64,000 nt of DNA from Rickettsia endosymbiont of Culicoides impunctatus (GTDB lineage: Bacteria > Pseudomonadota > Alphaproteobacteria > Rickettsiales > Rickettsiaceae), in assembly GCA_020410785.1 (NCBI GenBank), contig CP084573.1, forward strand, positions 1,405,632-1,469,631. The letters are read 5' to 3'. The notes under the pieces were generated by a model. That model saw only the letters and a list, made by a program, of their open reading frames with translations. It was not told the DNA's origin and ran no database searches. The number at the start of each line of letters is the position of its first letter. Within the stretch, counting starts at the first letter, position 1. The position numbers and the translations under genes were made by a program. Positions 29,572 through 37,435 of the stretch are shown in pieces.

Positions 29572-30066
29572 TTCTAGCAGTTCTACAAAAACAGTTATTC
29601 CTATAAGTTGTAAATCACTACGTATCTTATTGAGCAACAAGTTTAAATCATTGTTTCCTGAGCCATTATTTTTTAGGTCTTGCAAAACAATAAAAAATGA
29701 TATGTTATCAGATTTTGTTAATATTAATATTTCCTTCAAGACTTTTCTGAATTCTTGTTGAATTAATAAACTGAAATAATAACTCTGTATTAGTTTGTAT
29801 TTATCAGATTTTTCTATAAAGTTTATAATCCCCTCTCGGGCATTTGTTGATATTTTTCGTTTGATATTAGAAATATGACTTTCAATAGTTCTAATTTCAA
29901 GCTGTTTATCCTCATTTGATAGAAAATTAGCTATTCCTTTTGTGTTTTTCCCATGCATAATGCATGCTATTACATCTATTTCTCTTGATGTAAATCTAAT
30001 ATTGTTAATTGTTAGCAAATATTTTTTACAAATCTCTTGTGGACACAAGTTCTCTTTATTTTCCAT
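29539..30066 (-). pseudogene. LuxR-type HTH protein, 3' part replaced by transposon end
   Basis: 175 codons, of which the first 165 are native; the final ten (GLLATNPPNF) come from the terminal repeat of copy B. The HTH is at about residues 22-75: IRFTSREIDVIACIMHGK (LuxR/GerE start) then KGIANFL and IRTIESHISNIKRKI (recognition helix). The region after it looks alpha/beta (ISFFIVLQDLK, LQLIGITVFVELLE). It is probably a transcription regulator of the tra region. Its frame joins in phase with 22276-22911 through the shared TAGAA flank. It is divergent from the SpoT-like synthetase gene. Confidence 0.7.
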
Positions 30067-30356
30067 AATATATATAATTACTTAAACTACTAAATTCATA
30101 CTCTTGAGGCATTGTATTTTAAATATAAGACATAGTCTGCTTAATTCTCTGAATTATGTCTATGTATTTTTTACTTACGTATAATACTTAATATTTTTTA
30201 ATTAATTAAATTTTTAAGGTTTTAATAAATATCTTCCAGGCTAGAGTTAGTTTAGTTATTTTAGACAGCCTCCTAGGAAGTTAAACTATAATTTAAATTA
30301 TTGTAAAATAGAAAATATTTTAAATAGGCTCACTGCAACTATAGTAGATATTAATT

Positions 30357-30980
30357 ATGCAAGATACAAATACTAACGATTTATGTAATATCATAAGTTC
30401 TATTAGTAGTAAATTGGACAAAAATGATATAGTAGCTGAAATACATTTACATTATAGGTTAAAAGATACTTGTTCTGTTTTAAAGAAGATATTAAGAAAA
30501 ACTATCGCTTTGAAAGAATTAATGGATATAATTGCTTTTAGAGTTATAGTTGATAAAAAAGAAGACTGTTATAAAGTATTGGCTATTATTTACAGTCTCT
30601 ACTCTATTAATATCAAGAAGTCTAAAAACTATATTGCTAATCCTAAGGATAATGGCTACCGTTCCTTACACGTCATAGTTGTAGTTGGTATCTATGAACG
30701 TAATATAGAAATACAAATACGGAGCAGGAGGATGCATAATATCGCAGAATCTGGCACAGCAAACCATGATAAATATAAAAAAAAGCAGGAAGTAAAGCTA
30801 AGAAAGTTACTTTCTAAACAGAAGATTAATACAACTGCTATTAATACTGAGATCAATAACGCATATAATATTTTTAGGCAATTTAATTGGACTATAGCAG
30901 AACTCGTTGCTTATGAGCAGGCAATTGAAAATCTTTGTTATAATTTGTACGATGTACAATTGAATAAAGTTATTGAGTAA
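30357..30980 (+). CDS. RelA/SpoT-type (p)ppGpp synthetase domain protein
   Basis: 207 residues. It is a synthetase domain without hydrolase or regulatory domains: HYRLKDTCSVLKKI, DIIAFRVIV, NPKDNGYRSLHVIVV and EIQIRSRRMHNIAESGTANHDKYK. These correspond to the RelA/SpoT synthetase motifs (substrate loop, YxSxH, EIQIRT-MH-AExGxAAH). It would make (p)ppGpp from ATP and GTP or GDP. Such split SpoT synthetase genes accompany F-type tra genes in Rickettsiales amplified genetic elements. It is followed about 200 bp later by a matching hydrolase gene. Confidence 0.87.
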   Translation: MQDTNTNDLCNIISSISSKLDKNDIVAEIHLHYRLKDTCSVLKKILRKTIALKELMDIIAFRVIVDKKEDCYKVLAIIYSLYSINIKKSKNYIANPKDNGYRSLHVIVVVGIYERNIEIQIRSRRMHNIAESGTANHDKYKKKQEVKLRKLLSKQKINTTAINTEINNAYNIFRQFNWTIAELVAYEQAIENLCYNLYDVQLNKVIE

Positions 30981-31175
30981 TTTTTCTGCCTGTCCAAAAG
31001 CTAAAAAAATTAAAAATAAATTAAAATTTAAAACCTTATACTAATTTGCATTAGAAAATAAAGAATGTAACGTAAATATAACAAAATACTTTAAGAAATA
31101 TATAATAAATTATTTAGTAGTATTTTAATTTTTAGTTTAATATACTTTATAATTAAAATAATATTATGTATTAAA

Positions 31176-31907
31176 ATGGAAGATATTAATAATTGTCAGT
31201 ATGATTGGGAAGCAAGATACACAAATTGTCATTATGCCGAAAGGCTACTCAATAAATTATCTGAACTGAACCAGCAAGTAACGCAACCAGTAGATATGAA
31301 GGAGGTTGGAAGAGGTATATGTTACGCCAAAAAATATCATGGCAACCAAATGCGACAATCCGGCGATCCGTATTACTCCCACCCGATAGAGGTAGCATAT
31401 ATGGTTGCTGAATATACCGCACTAAATATACCAAAATATTACAGAACTGATATGATCATTACCAGCTTACTGCATGATACTATTGAAGATACAACTCTTA
31501 CCGAAGATATGATTGGTAGAGTTTTTGGTGAGCAAGTTGCTAGTCAAGTGGCAGATTTGACCAGGGTGAAATTTTATGGGAAGATTAGTGCGGCAGAGAC
31601 ACTGAATATATTATTTCAACAAAAGAAAAATGATATTTTAATAATAAAACTCTTTGATCGACTTCATAACATGCAGACTATTGCTGCTAAGTCTCCTGAG
31701 AAGATTAAGAAAATTATAGAGGAAACTTTACAAGGGTTTGTAATCCTCGCTATATATTTAGAGATACCAGAAATAAAATGGAATTTTATAAAAATGTGCT
31801 TTCAACATTTATCAATCACACACTGTTCGACATTGGATTTGCACAGTCTTTTGGATAATTTCCCGTTTCTTTTTCCAATTTTTCAAAGTTTTATTCGGAA
31901 TAAATAG
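31176..31907 (+). CDS. SpoT-type HD hydrolase
   Basis: 243 residues. HD-domain motifs of (p)ppGpp hydrolases are clear: YAKKYHGNQMRQSGDPYYSH (metal His and substrate Arg), SLLHDTIEDT (HD pair plus ED), and LFDRLHNMQTI (second metal Asp and the RLHN motif). The synthetase domain is absent and is supplied by the previous gene. It would hydrolyse (p)ppGpp to GDP or GTP and pyrophosphate. The C-terminus after about residue 190 is unrelated to SpoT and looks degenerate. An alternative is broader nucleotide pyrophosphohydrolase activity of the small alarmone hydrolase type. Confidence 0.87.
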   Translation: MEDINNCQYDWEARYTNCHYAERLLNKLSELNQQVTQPVDMKEVGRGICYAKKYHGNQMRQSGDPYYSHPIEVAYMVAEYTALNIPKYYRTDMIITSLLHDTIEDTTLTEDMIGRVFGEQVASQVADLTRVKFYGKISAAETLNILFQQKKNDILIIKLFDRLHNMQTIAAKSPEKIKKIIEETLQGFVILAIYLEIPEIKWNFIKMCFQHLSITHCSTLDLHSLLDNFPFLFPIFQSFIRNK

Positions 31908-32123
31908 CCACCGTCTCTATGAGCAATAGGTAAATCGCCCACTCTTTTGCCAACTTTTCAAAATACAATAGCCCGTAAGCAAAACCAATAATTATCGGAA
32001 CATAACAACCCATAATCCCCTTTTAATAGCTCCACAGTTAACAGTCTTGCAAGAAGTAGCAGTATATTTATTTAGAGCTTGTAAATAAGGAGTATTATTA
32101 AGTTGTTCAATACTAAAGTACCT

Positions 32124-32284
32124 AGGCTCTGTGAACAAAATTTAAATTACTAGATTTCGACTCTTTTTAGCTGCAAATTATAAGATTTTTTTGAAATAGA
32201 ACTAACTATTCCGGCAAAAATCTTATTAATTTTCGCTTTAAAATACTCAAAATCTAAACAATTAAAATTTTGTTCACAGAGCCT
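32124..32284. repeat. Family-C MITE-like element, copy 2
   Basis: 161 bp, ends GGCTCTGTGAACAAAATTT and AAATTTTGTTCACAGAGCC, flanked by TA. The interior is almost identical to 17340-17501, including tcgactctttttagctgcaa. The high identity implies recent movement. Confidence 0.88.
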
Positions 32285-32371
32285 AGATTCTCCTTTTTGT
32301 TCTATATTTTCAGGATAACGGTAGGCTAAATCCTCAGCAGGAGTAATAGATGTTTTTAGTAAATAAGGCTC

Positions 32372-32475
32372 TATAGTCAATTGATGAGAAGTTGGGGACG
32401 TTGTCGCTCGTCGCTCGCCTATCAGTTATAGGCGTCGCTCCATCGTTCCTAGTACCCCCCCCTGAATTGACTATA
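32372..32475. repeat. Family-B palindromic element, copy 3
   Basis: 104 bp with ends tatagtcaattgatgag and ctgaattgactata, in the orientation opposite to copy 1. It has a G/C homopolymer (cccccccc) near its right end. Confidence 0.88.
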
Positions 32476-32525
32476 GCTTTCGACAGTTGAACTACTATCT
32501 TCCTCGCTAATAGATGGTTGATCCA

Positions 32526-33143
32526 CTATCTTGAATAAAGTTCAATTACTAAATGTACTTCTGGCTCAAAAGGGTATGGAACATCAGAAATTACTGGAAT
32601 TCTGACGAACTTACCAGACAATGAATGGGCATCAAAAGTTAAATAACCTGGTACGGTATTTTCTTGTTTGCTAGCTGTTTCGAGTATTACAGGAATTTGT
32701 TTTGCTGATTCCTTTAGCTCGATGACATCGCCTTCTTTTAATCGCATGCTTGGGATATCAACCTTTTTGCCATTTACCTTAATATGACCATGGGTGACAA
32801 ATTGTCTTGCAGCAAAAATCGTTGGGGCAATATTCATTCTGTAGATAACAGCGTCAAGCCTTCTCTCTAATAGACCTATAAAATTTTCACCAGTATTGCC
32901 TTTCATTTTTTGTGCAAGAGCAAAGGTGTTTCTAAATTGTTTTTCGTTAATCCGACCATAATGACATTTAAGCTTTTGTTTAGCTTTTAAGTGTACACCA
33001 TAATCAGAAGTTTTAACCATACTATTCTGACCATGTTGACCAGGACGGTAATTTCTTGTATTGAAGGCATCTTTGCTATCACCCCACAGGCTTACACCTA
33101 GTCTTCTGCTTGCCTTATATTTAGAACTAATAATTTTTGTCAC
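32526..33143 (-). CDS. rpsD: 30S ribosomal protein S4
   Basis: 205 residues, normal length. The S4 N-terminal part ([17 protein letters not shown]) is followed by YRPGQHGQ and [13 protein letters not shown], then the S4 RNA-binding domain [32 protein letters not shown] (quoted here in outline) and the end LVIELYSR. S4 nucleates small-subunit assembly by binding 16S rRNA. The zinc-binding cysteines found in some S4 proteins are absent, the C-minus type. It stands alone, as is usual in Rickettsia. Confidence 0.95.
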   Translation of the reverse strand: MTKIISSKYKASRRLGVSLWGDSKDAFNTRNYRPGQHGQNSMVKTSDYGVHLKAKQKLKCHYGRINEKQFRNTFALAQKMKGNTGENFIGLLERRLDAVIYRMNIAPTIFAARQFVTHGHIKVNGKKVDIPSMRLKEGDVIELKESAKQIPVILETASKQENTVPGYLTFDAHSLSGKFVRIPVISDVPYPFEPEVHLVIELYSR

Positions 33144-33263
33144 GCTCTATAAATCTCATAATTTTGACATTATTAACATATACATTGAAATTCATCAAGT
33201 ATATATCAAAATATATATATTTTAACAACTAAAGTCAACCCTCATTTCTTGAAATATCAAAAG

Positions 33264-33875
33264 TTATTTGTTCAACAACAGATAATCCTCAAGATTAATT
33301 ATTTGTGCTGACTTAATATCTATATTGGAGTGGGAGGTAGCCAAAATCACCCCCCCATTATTTGCTTTTGAAATCATCAAATTATATAGCAATTCTTTAT
33401 TTTCTTGATCTAGATTTGCTTCTACTTCATCTAATAACCATAAATTTGATTGGCAAGCAATGAGCTTTGCTAAGGCAACCTTCTTTTGGTTGCCAGCAGA
33501 AAGCCTGTAACATTTCTCATGCAAAATGTTATATAACTTAAAATAATGTACCGAAGATTCTAATGTTTCAAGGGAATCATAAATTGTAGACCAAAATCTT
33601 AGATATTCTAATACAGTTGTTTGAGATTTTAATCCAAGATTATGTCCAATATAATTACAATAAGGTTTCTTTAAATATTTGCAGTTCAATGTTCTATACA
33701 AAATATTGCCACTTGTTGGATTTTGTATATTAGCAACAATTCTAAGTAATGAAGTCTTTCCACAACCATTGGTTCCTTGAAAATAAACTATAGATGACGG
33801 TAAAAAAGTCATACTAATATTAGTGAAGATACTTTTTTGCTCTATAATAAGAGTGACTTGCTCAAATGACAGCAT
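33264..33875 (-). CDS. ccmA: Heme exporter ATP-binding protein CcmA
   Basis: 203 residues. ABC ATPase motifs are Walker A GTNGCGKTSLLR, signature LSAGNQKKVALAKLIA, Walker B LWLLDEVEANLD and the H-loop ATSHS. The short length and the LSAGNQKKVALA form of the signature are those of CcmA, the ATPase of the CcmABCD complex that releases holo-CcmE during cytochrome c maturation. CcmC is encoded 29 kb away. The ATG immediately follows the stop codon of the upstream surface-protein gene, so the two are probably cotranscribed. Confidence 0.9.
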   Translation of the reverse strand: MLSFEQVTLIIEQKSIFTNISMTFLPSSIVYFQGTNGCGKTSLLRIVANIQNPTSGNILYRTLNCKYLKKPYCNYIGHNLGLKSQTTVLEYLRFWSTIYDSLETLESSVHYFKLYNILHEKCYRLSAGNQKKVALAKLIACQSNLWLLDEVEANLDQENKELLYNLMISKANNGGVILATSHSNIDIKSAQIINLEDYLLLNK

Positions 33876-34829
33876 TTATGCTTGAGTATCCTCTGTAAGC
33901 TCCGCCATAAGTGCTACATCATCAAGTTCTAATGTATAGTCAATTGGTAAGAGGTTGGTGACGTCGTCATTCGTCGCTCCATCGTTCCTAGTACCAAATC
34001 CTCCTGAATTGACAACATTGTTTACAGGAGTTAAAAAATCTGATGGATCAAACGTATCCATCTCTTTATTTGACTCTTCTTGTGTTTCATTACTACAAAA
34101 CTTATTTTTGATGAACATAGTAGCAGCACCTAGTATAGTTAGCCCTAAAGAAGCTATAGAATATAAGCAATATGACCACAATTTTTGACTTGAGGTTTGC
34201 TCTTGAGAGGATGCTGTAGATGAAACAGTAGAATTTGTTTCATCTGTAATAGTAGTTTCCGCAGGAGTAGTAGAGTTTACTTCAAGTGGAGTAGCAATAG
34301 AATTTGTCTCAGCTGTGGTAGTACTTTCCGCAGGAGTAGTAGAGTTTACTTCAAGTGGAGTAGCAATAGAATTTGTCTCAGCTGTAGTAGTACTTTCCAC
34401 AGAAGTAGTAGAGTTTACTTCAAGTGGAGTAGCAGTAGAATTTGTCTCGGCTGTAATAGTACTTTCCACAGATGTGTTTAAAGGGGGATATTTTGTATTA
34501 TACTCCTTCCATTCAGGAAGATCGTCGAATGGTTCAAAAGAATCGTCATCCAATGTGTTTGAAAATGAATCTTCTTCATATAGTTTTTGTGATACAATTA
34601 AAGAGTCATTCAATTTTTTTGAAAAATGGTTCAATGTTTCTACAGAATTGTTCACAATGTAACTTCCTTCATGCTTACTTGAAAGTGTATGATCCTCTGG
34701 GCTAGTAGAATAAGCATCACTAGGGAGTATACTAGTGGTGCTTTCTGTAGGAAAGGAATTAACGGTATGATGTAAGGCTGAAGTAGCCAGTAGAAATGTT
34801 GATCCAGCAGAACTAGAGAAAATTTTCAT
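33876..34829 (-). CDS. Thr-rich single-span surface protein with 23-residue repeats
   Basis: 317 residues; no known family recognised. A signal peptide (FLLATSALHHTVNSFP) leads to a polar region, then three full and one partial 23-residue repeats at about residues 121-205 (AETNSIATPLEVNSTTP units), one membrane helix at about 222-243 (LYSIASLGLTILGAATMFI), a basic stop-transfer and a cytoplasmic tail. Residues about 272-300 of the tail (VNSGGFGTRNDGATNDDVTN) are translation of a family-B palindrome. The expected topology is N-out, C-in. It shares its promoter region with the gene at 35.3-37.0 kb. The repeats could vary in number between strains. Confidence 0.65.
   Translation of the reverse strand: MKIFSSSAGSTFLLATSALHHTVNSFPTESTTSILPSDAYSTSPEDHTLSSKHEGSYIVNNSVETLNHFSKKLNDSLIVSQKLYEEDSFSNTLDDDSFEPFDDLPEWKEYNTKYPPLNTSVESTITAETNSTATPLEVNSTTSVESTTTAETNSIATPLEVNSTTPAESTTTAETNSIATPLEVNSTTPAETTITDETNSTVSSTASSQEQTSSQKLWSYCLYSIASLGLTILGAATMFIKNKFCSNETQEESNKEMDTFDPSDFLTPVNNVVNSGGFGTRNDGATNDDVTNLLPIDYTLELDDVALMAELTEDTQA
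33935..34016. repeat. Family-B palindromic element, copy 4 (short form), in the surface-protein gene
   Basis: About 80 bp. The ends are tatagtcaattggtaag and ctcctgaattgac; the central part containing CCTATAAGTAATAGG is missing relative to other copies. It is read in the host frame as VVNSGGFGTRNDGAT. Confidence 0.8.
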
Positions 34830-34872
34830 AAAATTTGTTTCCTATTTAAGAATATTAATTGATATTTAGTTG

Positions 34873-34979
34873 TATAGTCAATTGATGAGAAGTTGGTGAC
34901 GTCGTCACTCGTCGCTCGCCTATTACTTATAGGCGTCGCTCCATCGCTCCTAGCATCAACTTCTCCTGAATTGACTATA
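34873..34979. repeat. Family-B palindromic element, copy 5, in a gene leader
   Basis: 107 bp, ends tatagtcaattgatgag and ctcctgaattgactata. It sits between the conserved dyad (34984-35003) and the start codon of the surface-protein gene at 34829. The paralogous leader at 36951-36999 has no insertion at this place. Confidence 0.9.
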
Positions 34980-34983
34980 ACAA

Positions 34984-35039
34984 GATAGTTAACGTCAACT
35001 ATCTAAATTGATAAAATAGGTTTTTTGTATATAAGTCAA
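34984..35039 (-). promoter_or_regulatory. Promoter and dyad upstream of the Thr-rich surface protein
   Basis: Read on the minus strand: TTGACT (35039-35034), 15 bp, TATTTT (35018-35013), then the dyad GATAGTT-6-AACTATC (35003-34984). The same three elements with identical spacing occur at 37000-37055 upstream of the second surface-protein gene. The dyad arms are conserved while the loop differs (gacgtt against tatgtt on this strand), as expected of an operator or leader hairpin. Confidence 0.6.
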
Positions 35040-35109
35040 GGTAATTCAAAGTTGTGTATAAAAAATAAAATAGTGAAATCTGGTTTTTTTGCCATTCTTG
35101 CTTCTCCTT

Positions 35110-35265
35110 GTTATTCCCGCTTCGGTGTGGATATAGACCCCGTACCAAAGCAGGGGTGACACTAAGTTAAGCAGGAATGACACAAAACATGATTGCTTCG
35201 TTGCCATTAAAGTGGCTTCTCGCAATGACGAGTTTTACCCAGGTCATTGCGAGGGGCTATAAAGA
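35110..35265. repeat. Family-E and family-A repeats in the 34.8-35.3 kb gap
   Basis: 35110-35181 is a family-E repeat (ttattcccgcttcggtgtgg ... gcaggggtgac). 35191-35229 is a family-A half (gattgcttcgttgcc to ctcgcaatgac), and 35242-35256 is another fragment. No gene was found in 34830-35311. Confidence 0.75.
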
Positions 35266-35311
35266 GCCTTAGTAGATTAGTTATAGTATCGGTTTGTGTT
35301 TTTTTAGCGAC

Positions 35312-36950
35312 TTATACCTCTGATGTTACTAGGTCTTCAGCTCCTGTCAGTGAAACTGATAAATCTTGTATCACCTTTGCATCACCGTTATCATTACTTG
35401 GGATGAATTGATCTGACTCAAGTAAACCATGCCCATTACAATCTTTAAGTTTTGGGTCTGATTTACTCAAATACTCCAGACAAGCCTCGTAAATATCGCT
35501 ACCTTTCTTGTAAAGAAAAGCACCAGCAGCCAACACTGTAAGTATTGCAACCCCACTGGAAACTGCAGTATCCACTATATTTTTCACTGTCCATTCTTTA
35601 GCGGAAGGGGGAGTTTGGTCTTGTGGTGTTGTTGGTGTAGAAGATTCTGCCTGGGTAGTGTTTTTTGCTACAGTAGAAGCTTCTGTAATTAAAGAAGCAA
35701 GAAATGCTTCGGTAATTTGTTCCGGCGTAGTAGAAGTTGTTGTGCTAGAAGATTCCTTAATTGAAGGGGTTAAAACTGGTAAGTCACATACATGATCAAT
35801 TGAATGAGATTCGAATAATCTGCTATCGGGAGAATAATATCTAAAAGATACCTCAGCTGTATCATTATTTTTTCCAGTTTTTATTGATATGTCATCTAAA
35901 TTCTCTCCCCAACTAAGATTGGCTTCGTTTTCCCCTGAAGAAAATGATTGATTGTTGCAAGGTTCAGGAAGACACTTACCATATAATCGGCTCCATGCCG
36001 TAGGGAATTCTTTAGTAGGAGTTTGTGGTGATTCTCCAGCTATCATGCAATTATCATTTGGCAAAGTATGGTAGATTGCTTTGGATATTTGTTTATTATT
36101 ATCACGTGACAGCGTATCACTCCGGGAAGCTTTTAAATCGCATGAATGAATTACCTCACCCTGATGCGTCTTCGCATCAAGGGCATCATAATATGAAAAA
36201 GTTGCTTTTCCTGTTTTGTCATCGACCGCTTCTATATTCAGATTACTTGCTCTATAGTACCATTCATTGTATGTTTCTTTATTCTGAGTATATTTCTCAC
36301 CACAAGGAGTATTATAACACTGCATATATATCTTAGAGTATAATATTTGGATCATTTCCCCCTTATGAGTTGATGCCTGAACTGCAATGCAATTACCATT
36401 TTCCAAAGTAAGTTTTTTTTTCTGTTAAGTGCAAGGGTAGTGGTGATTCAGCCCGAGCGCTCCTATGATGAACTACATAAGAACTCTCTATGGGTTCTGC
36501 AGATTGATGATTAGGATTATATTCTGTAGGAAATGCACCAACGCTTTTCAATGCTTCGCTGGCCATTAGCCCTAAGACAAGTCCTTTAGGAATAGATGAA
36601 ATAACCTTAGCAACCATATCAAGCAAACTGCTTGATTGAGGATTTGCCTCAGGTTCAATGAGTTTAAGACTGATAGCTTCGCTTTGCTCTGTCTTGTTAA
36701 GCATATCTTTGTCAATGTTTCCTTGCTCGTCAAGGGCGGCGTATTTTTTTATAATATATTTTAGGAAGGCTGTTTTTTTTGAATTAGAGAATTTTTTAAG
36801 TAACTCTTCACTATCTGGGTGGTTAAAGGCATTTTCCAGACTATTAAGCTGAGTTTCAGTAAGACTTTGTTCTACGTTCTTAGCTTCCTTTTTCTTAGTT
36901 TTAAAATACTTACTACGTGTAGATGTTTTAATATTGTGTTTGGGTGTCAT
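35312..36950 (-). pseudogene. Surface protein with duplicated Cys domain, frameshifted at a poly-A tract
   Basis: Two minus-strand frames, 36950-36393 (185 codons) and 36406-35312, join if one A is removed from a 9-A run (T run at 36413-36421). The joined product is about 545 residues. It has a Lys-rich N-terminus, a hydrophobic segment near residues 123-145 (KGLVLGLMASEALKSVGAFP), two related Cys-containing domains (NGNCIAVQAS...SCDLKA and NDNCMIAGES...VCDLPV), a Ser/Thr-rich stretch, one membrane helix (SSGVAILTVLAAGAFLY) and a cytoplasmic tail. No known family. It could be phase-variable, rescued by slippage, or simply broken. Confidence 0.65.
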
Positions 36951-36999
36951 AAAAATTTATTTCCTATTTCATAATATTGGTTAATGTTTTCTTTAACAA

Positions 37000-37055
37000 G
37001 ATAGTTAACATAAACTATCAGAATTGATAAAATAGCTTTTTCATAAAGAAGTCAA
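37000..37055 (-). promoter_or_regulatory. Promoter and dyad upstream of the Cys-domain surface protein
   Basis: TTGACT (37055-37050), 15 bp, TATTTT (37034-37029), then the dyad GATAGTT-6-AACTATC (37019-37000), followed by a leader with AGGAAAT ahead of ATG 36950. It is the paralog of 34984-35039, and the surrounding roughly 110 bp are similar as well. Confidence 0.6.
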
Positions 37056-37111
37056 GATTTAATTTTAAAATTGTTTAATAAAAAATAAAATAGTGAAATC
37101 TGGTTTTTTTT

Positions 37112-37380
37112 GTCATTCCCGCCCACTATTGTCATTCCCGCGTAGGCGGGAATCTAGACCCCTGCTTTCGCAGGGGTGACACTAAGGTAAGCAGGGATGA
37201 TATAAAATATAAATATTTTTCAAATTAAATTGCATGAAAAGCTTAGTGTTAGGTATTTTTAGTGTATACTCAAAATGAAAGTTAATGGTAGTGGTCGTGG
37301 CAATCCATTTGGGTTGCTTCAATGCCACTAAAGTGGCTTCTCGCAATGACGGTTGGGGTTTGTGTGCTTCTCGCAATGAC
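37112..37380. repeat. Family-E and family-A repeats in the 37.0-37.4 kb gap
   Basis: 37112-37200 is a family-E repeat (gtcattcccg ... gcgtaggcgggaatctagac ... aggggtgac). 37301-37350 and 37366-37380 are family-A pieces (caatccatttgggttgcttc, cttctcgcaatgac). The rest of 36951-37429 has no gene. Confidence 0.75.
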
Positions 37381-37435
37381 GTCTGGGATATCGAGAACTT
37401 ATTCGAGTTAGCTATAAAACAAATTTGGAGTGGTT

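Larger units (their letters stand above)
31908..32525. other. Repeat-rich intergenic stretch with coding remnants
   Basis: No intact gene. It holds a family-C element (32124-32284) and a family-B element (32372-32475). Between and beside them the minus strand has short open pieces that read like protein: KTSITPAEDLAYRYPENIEQ at about 32360-32290 and SIEQLNNTPYLQALNKY at about 32112-32062. These may be parts of one decayed gene broken by the repeats. I do not recognise the family. Confidence 0.4.

Noticed and set aside
32150..32380. 76-codon minus-strand frame across the family-C element
   Set aside because: Half of it is translation of the mobile element; only the 30-residue native part is mentioned as a possible remnant.
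34315..34662. Plus-strand frame antisense to the Thr-rich repeats
   Set aside because: A by-product of the tandem repeat keeping several frames open; the minus-strand frame has signal peptide, helix and promoter.
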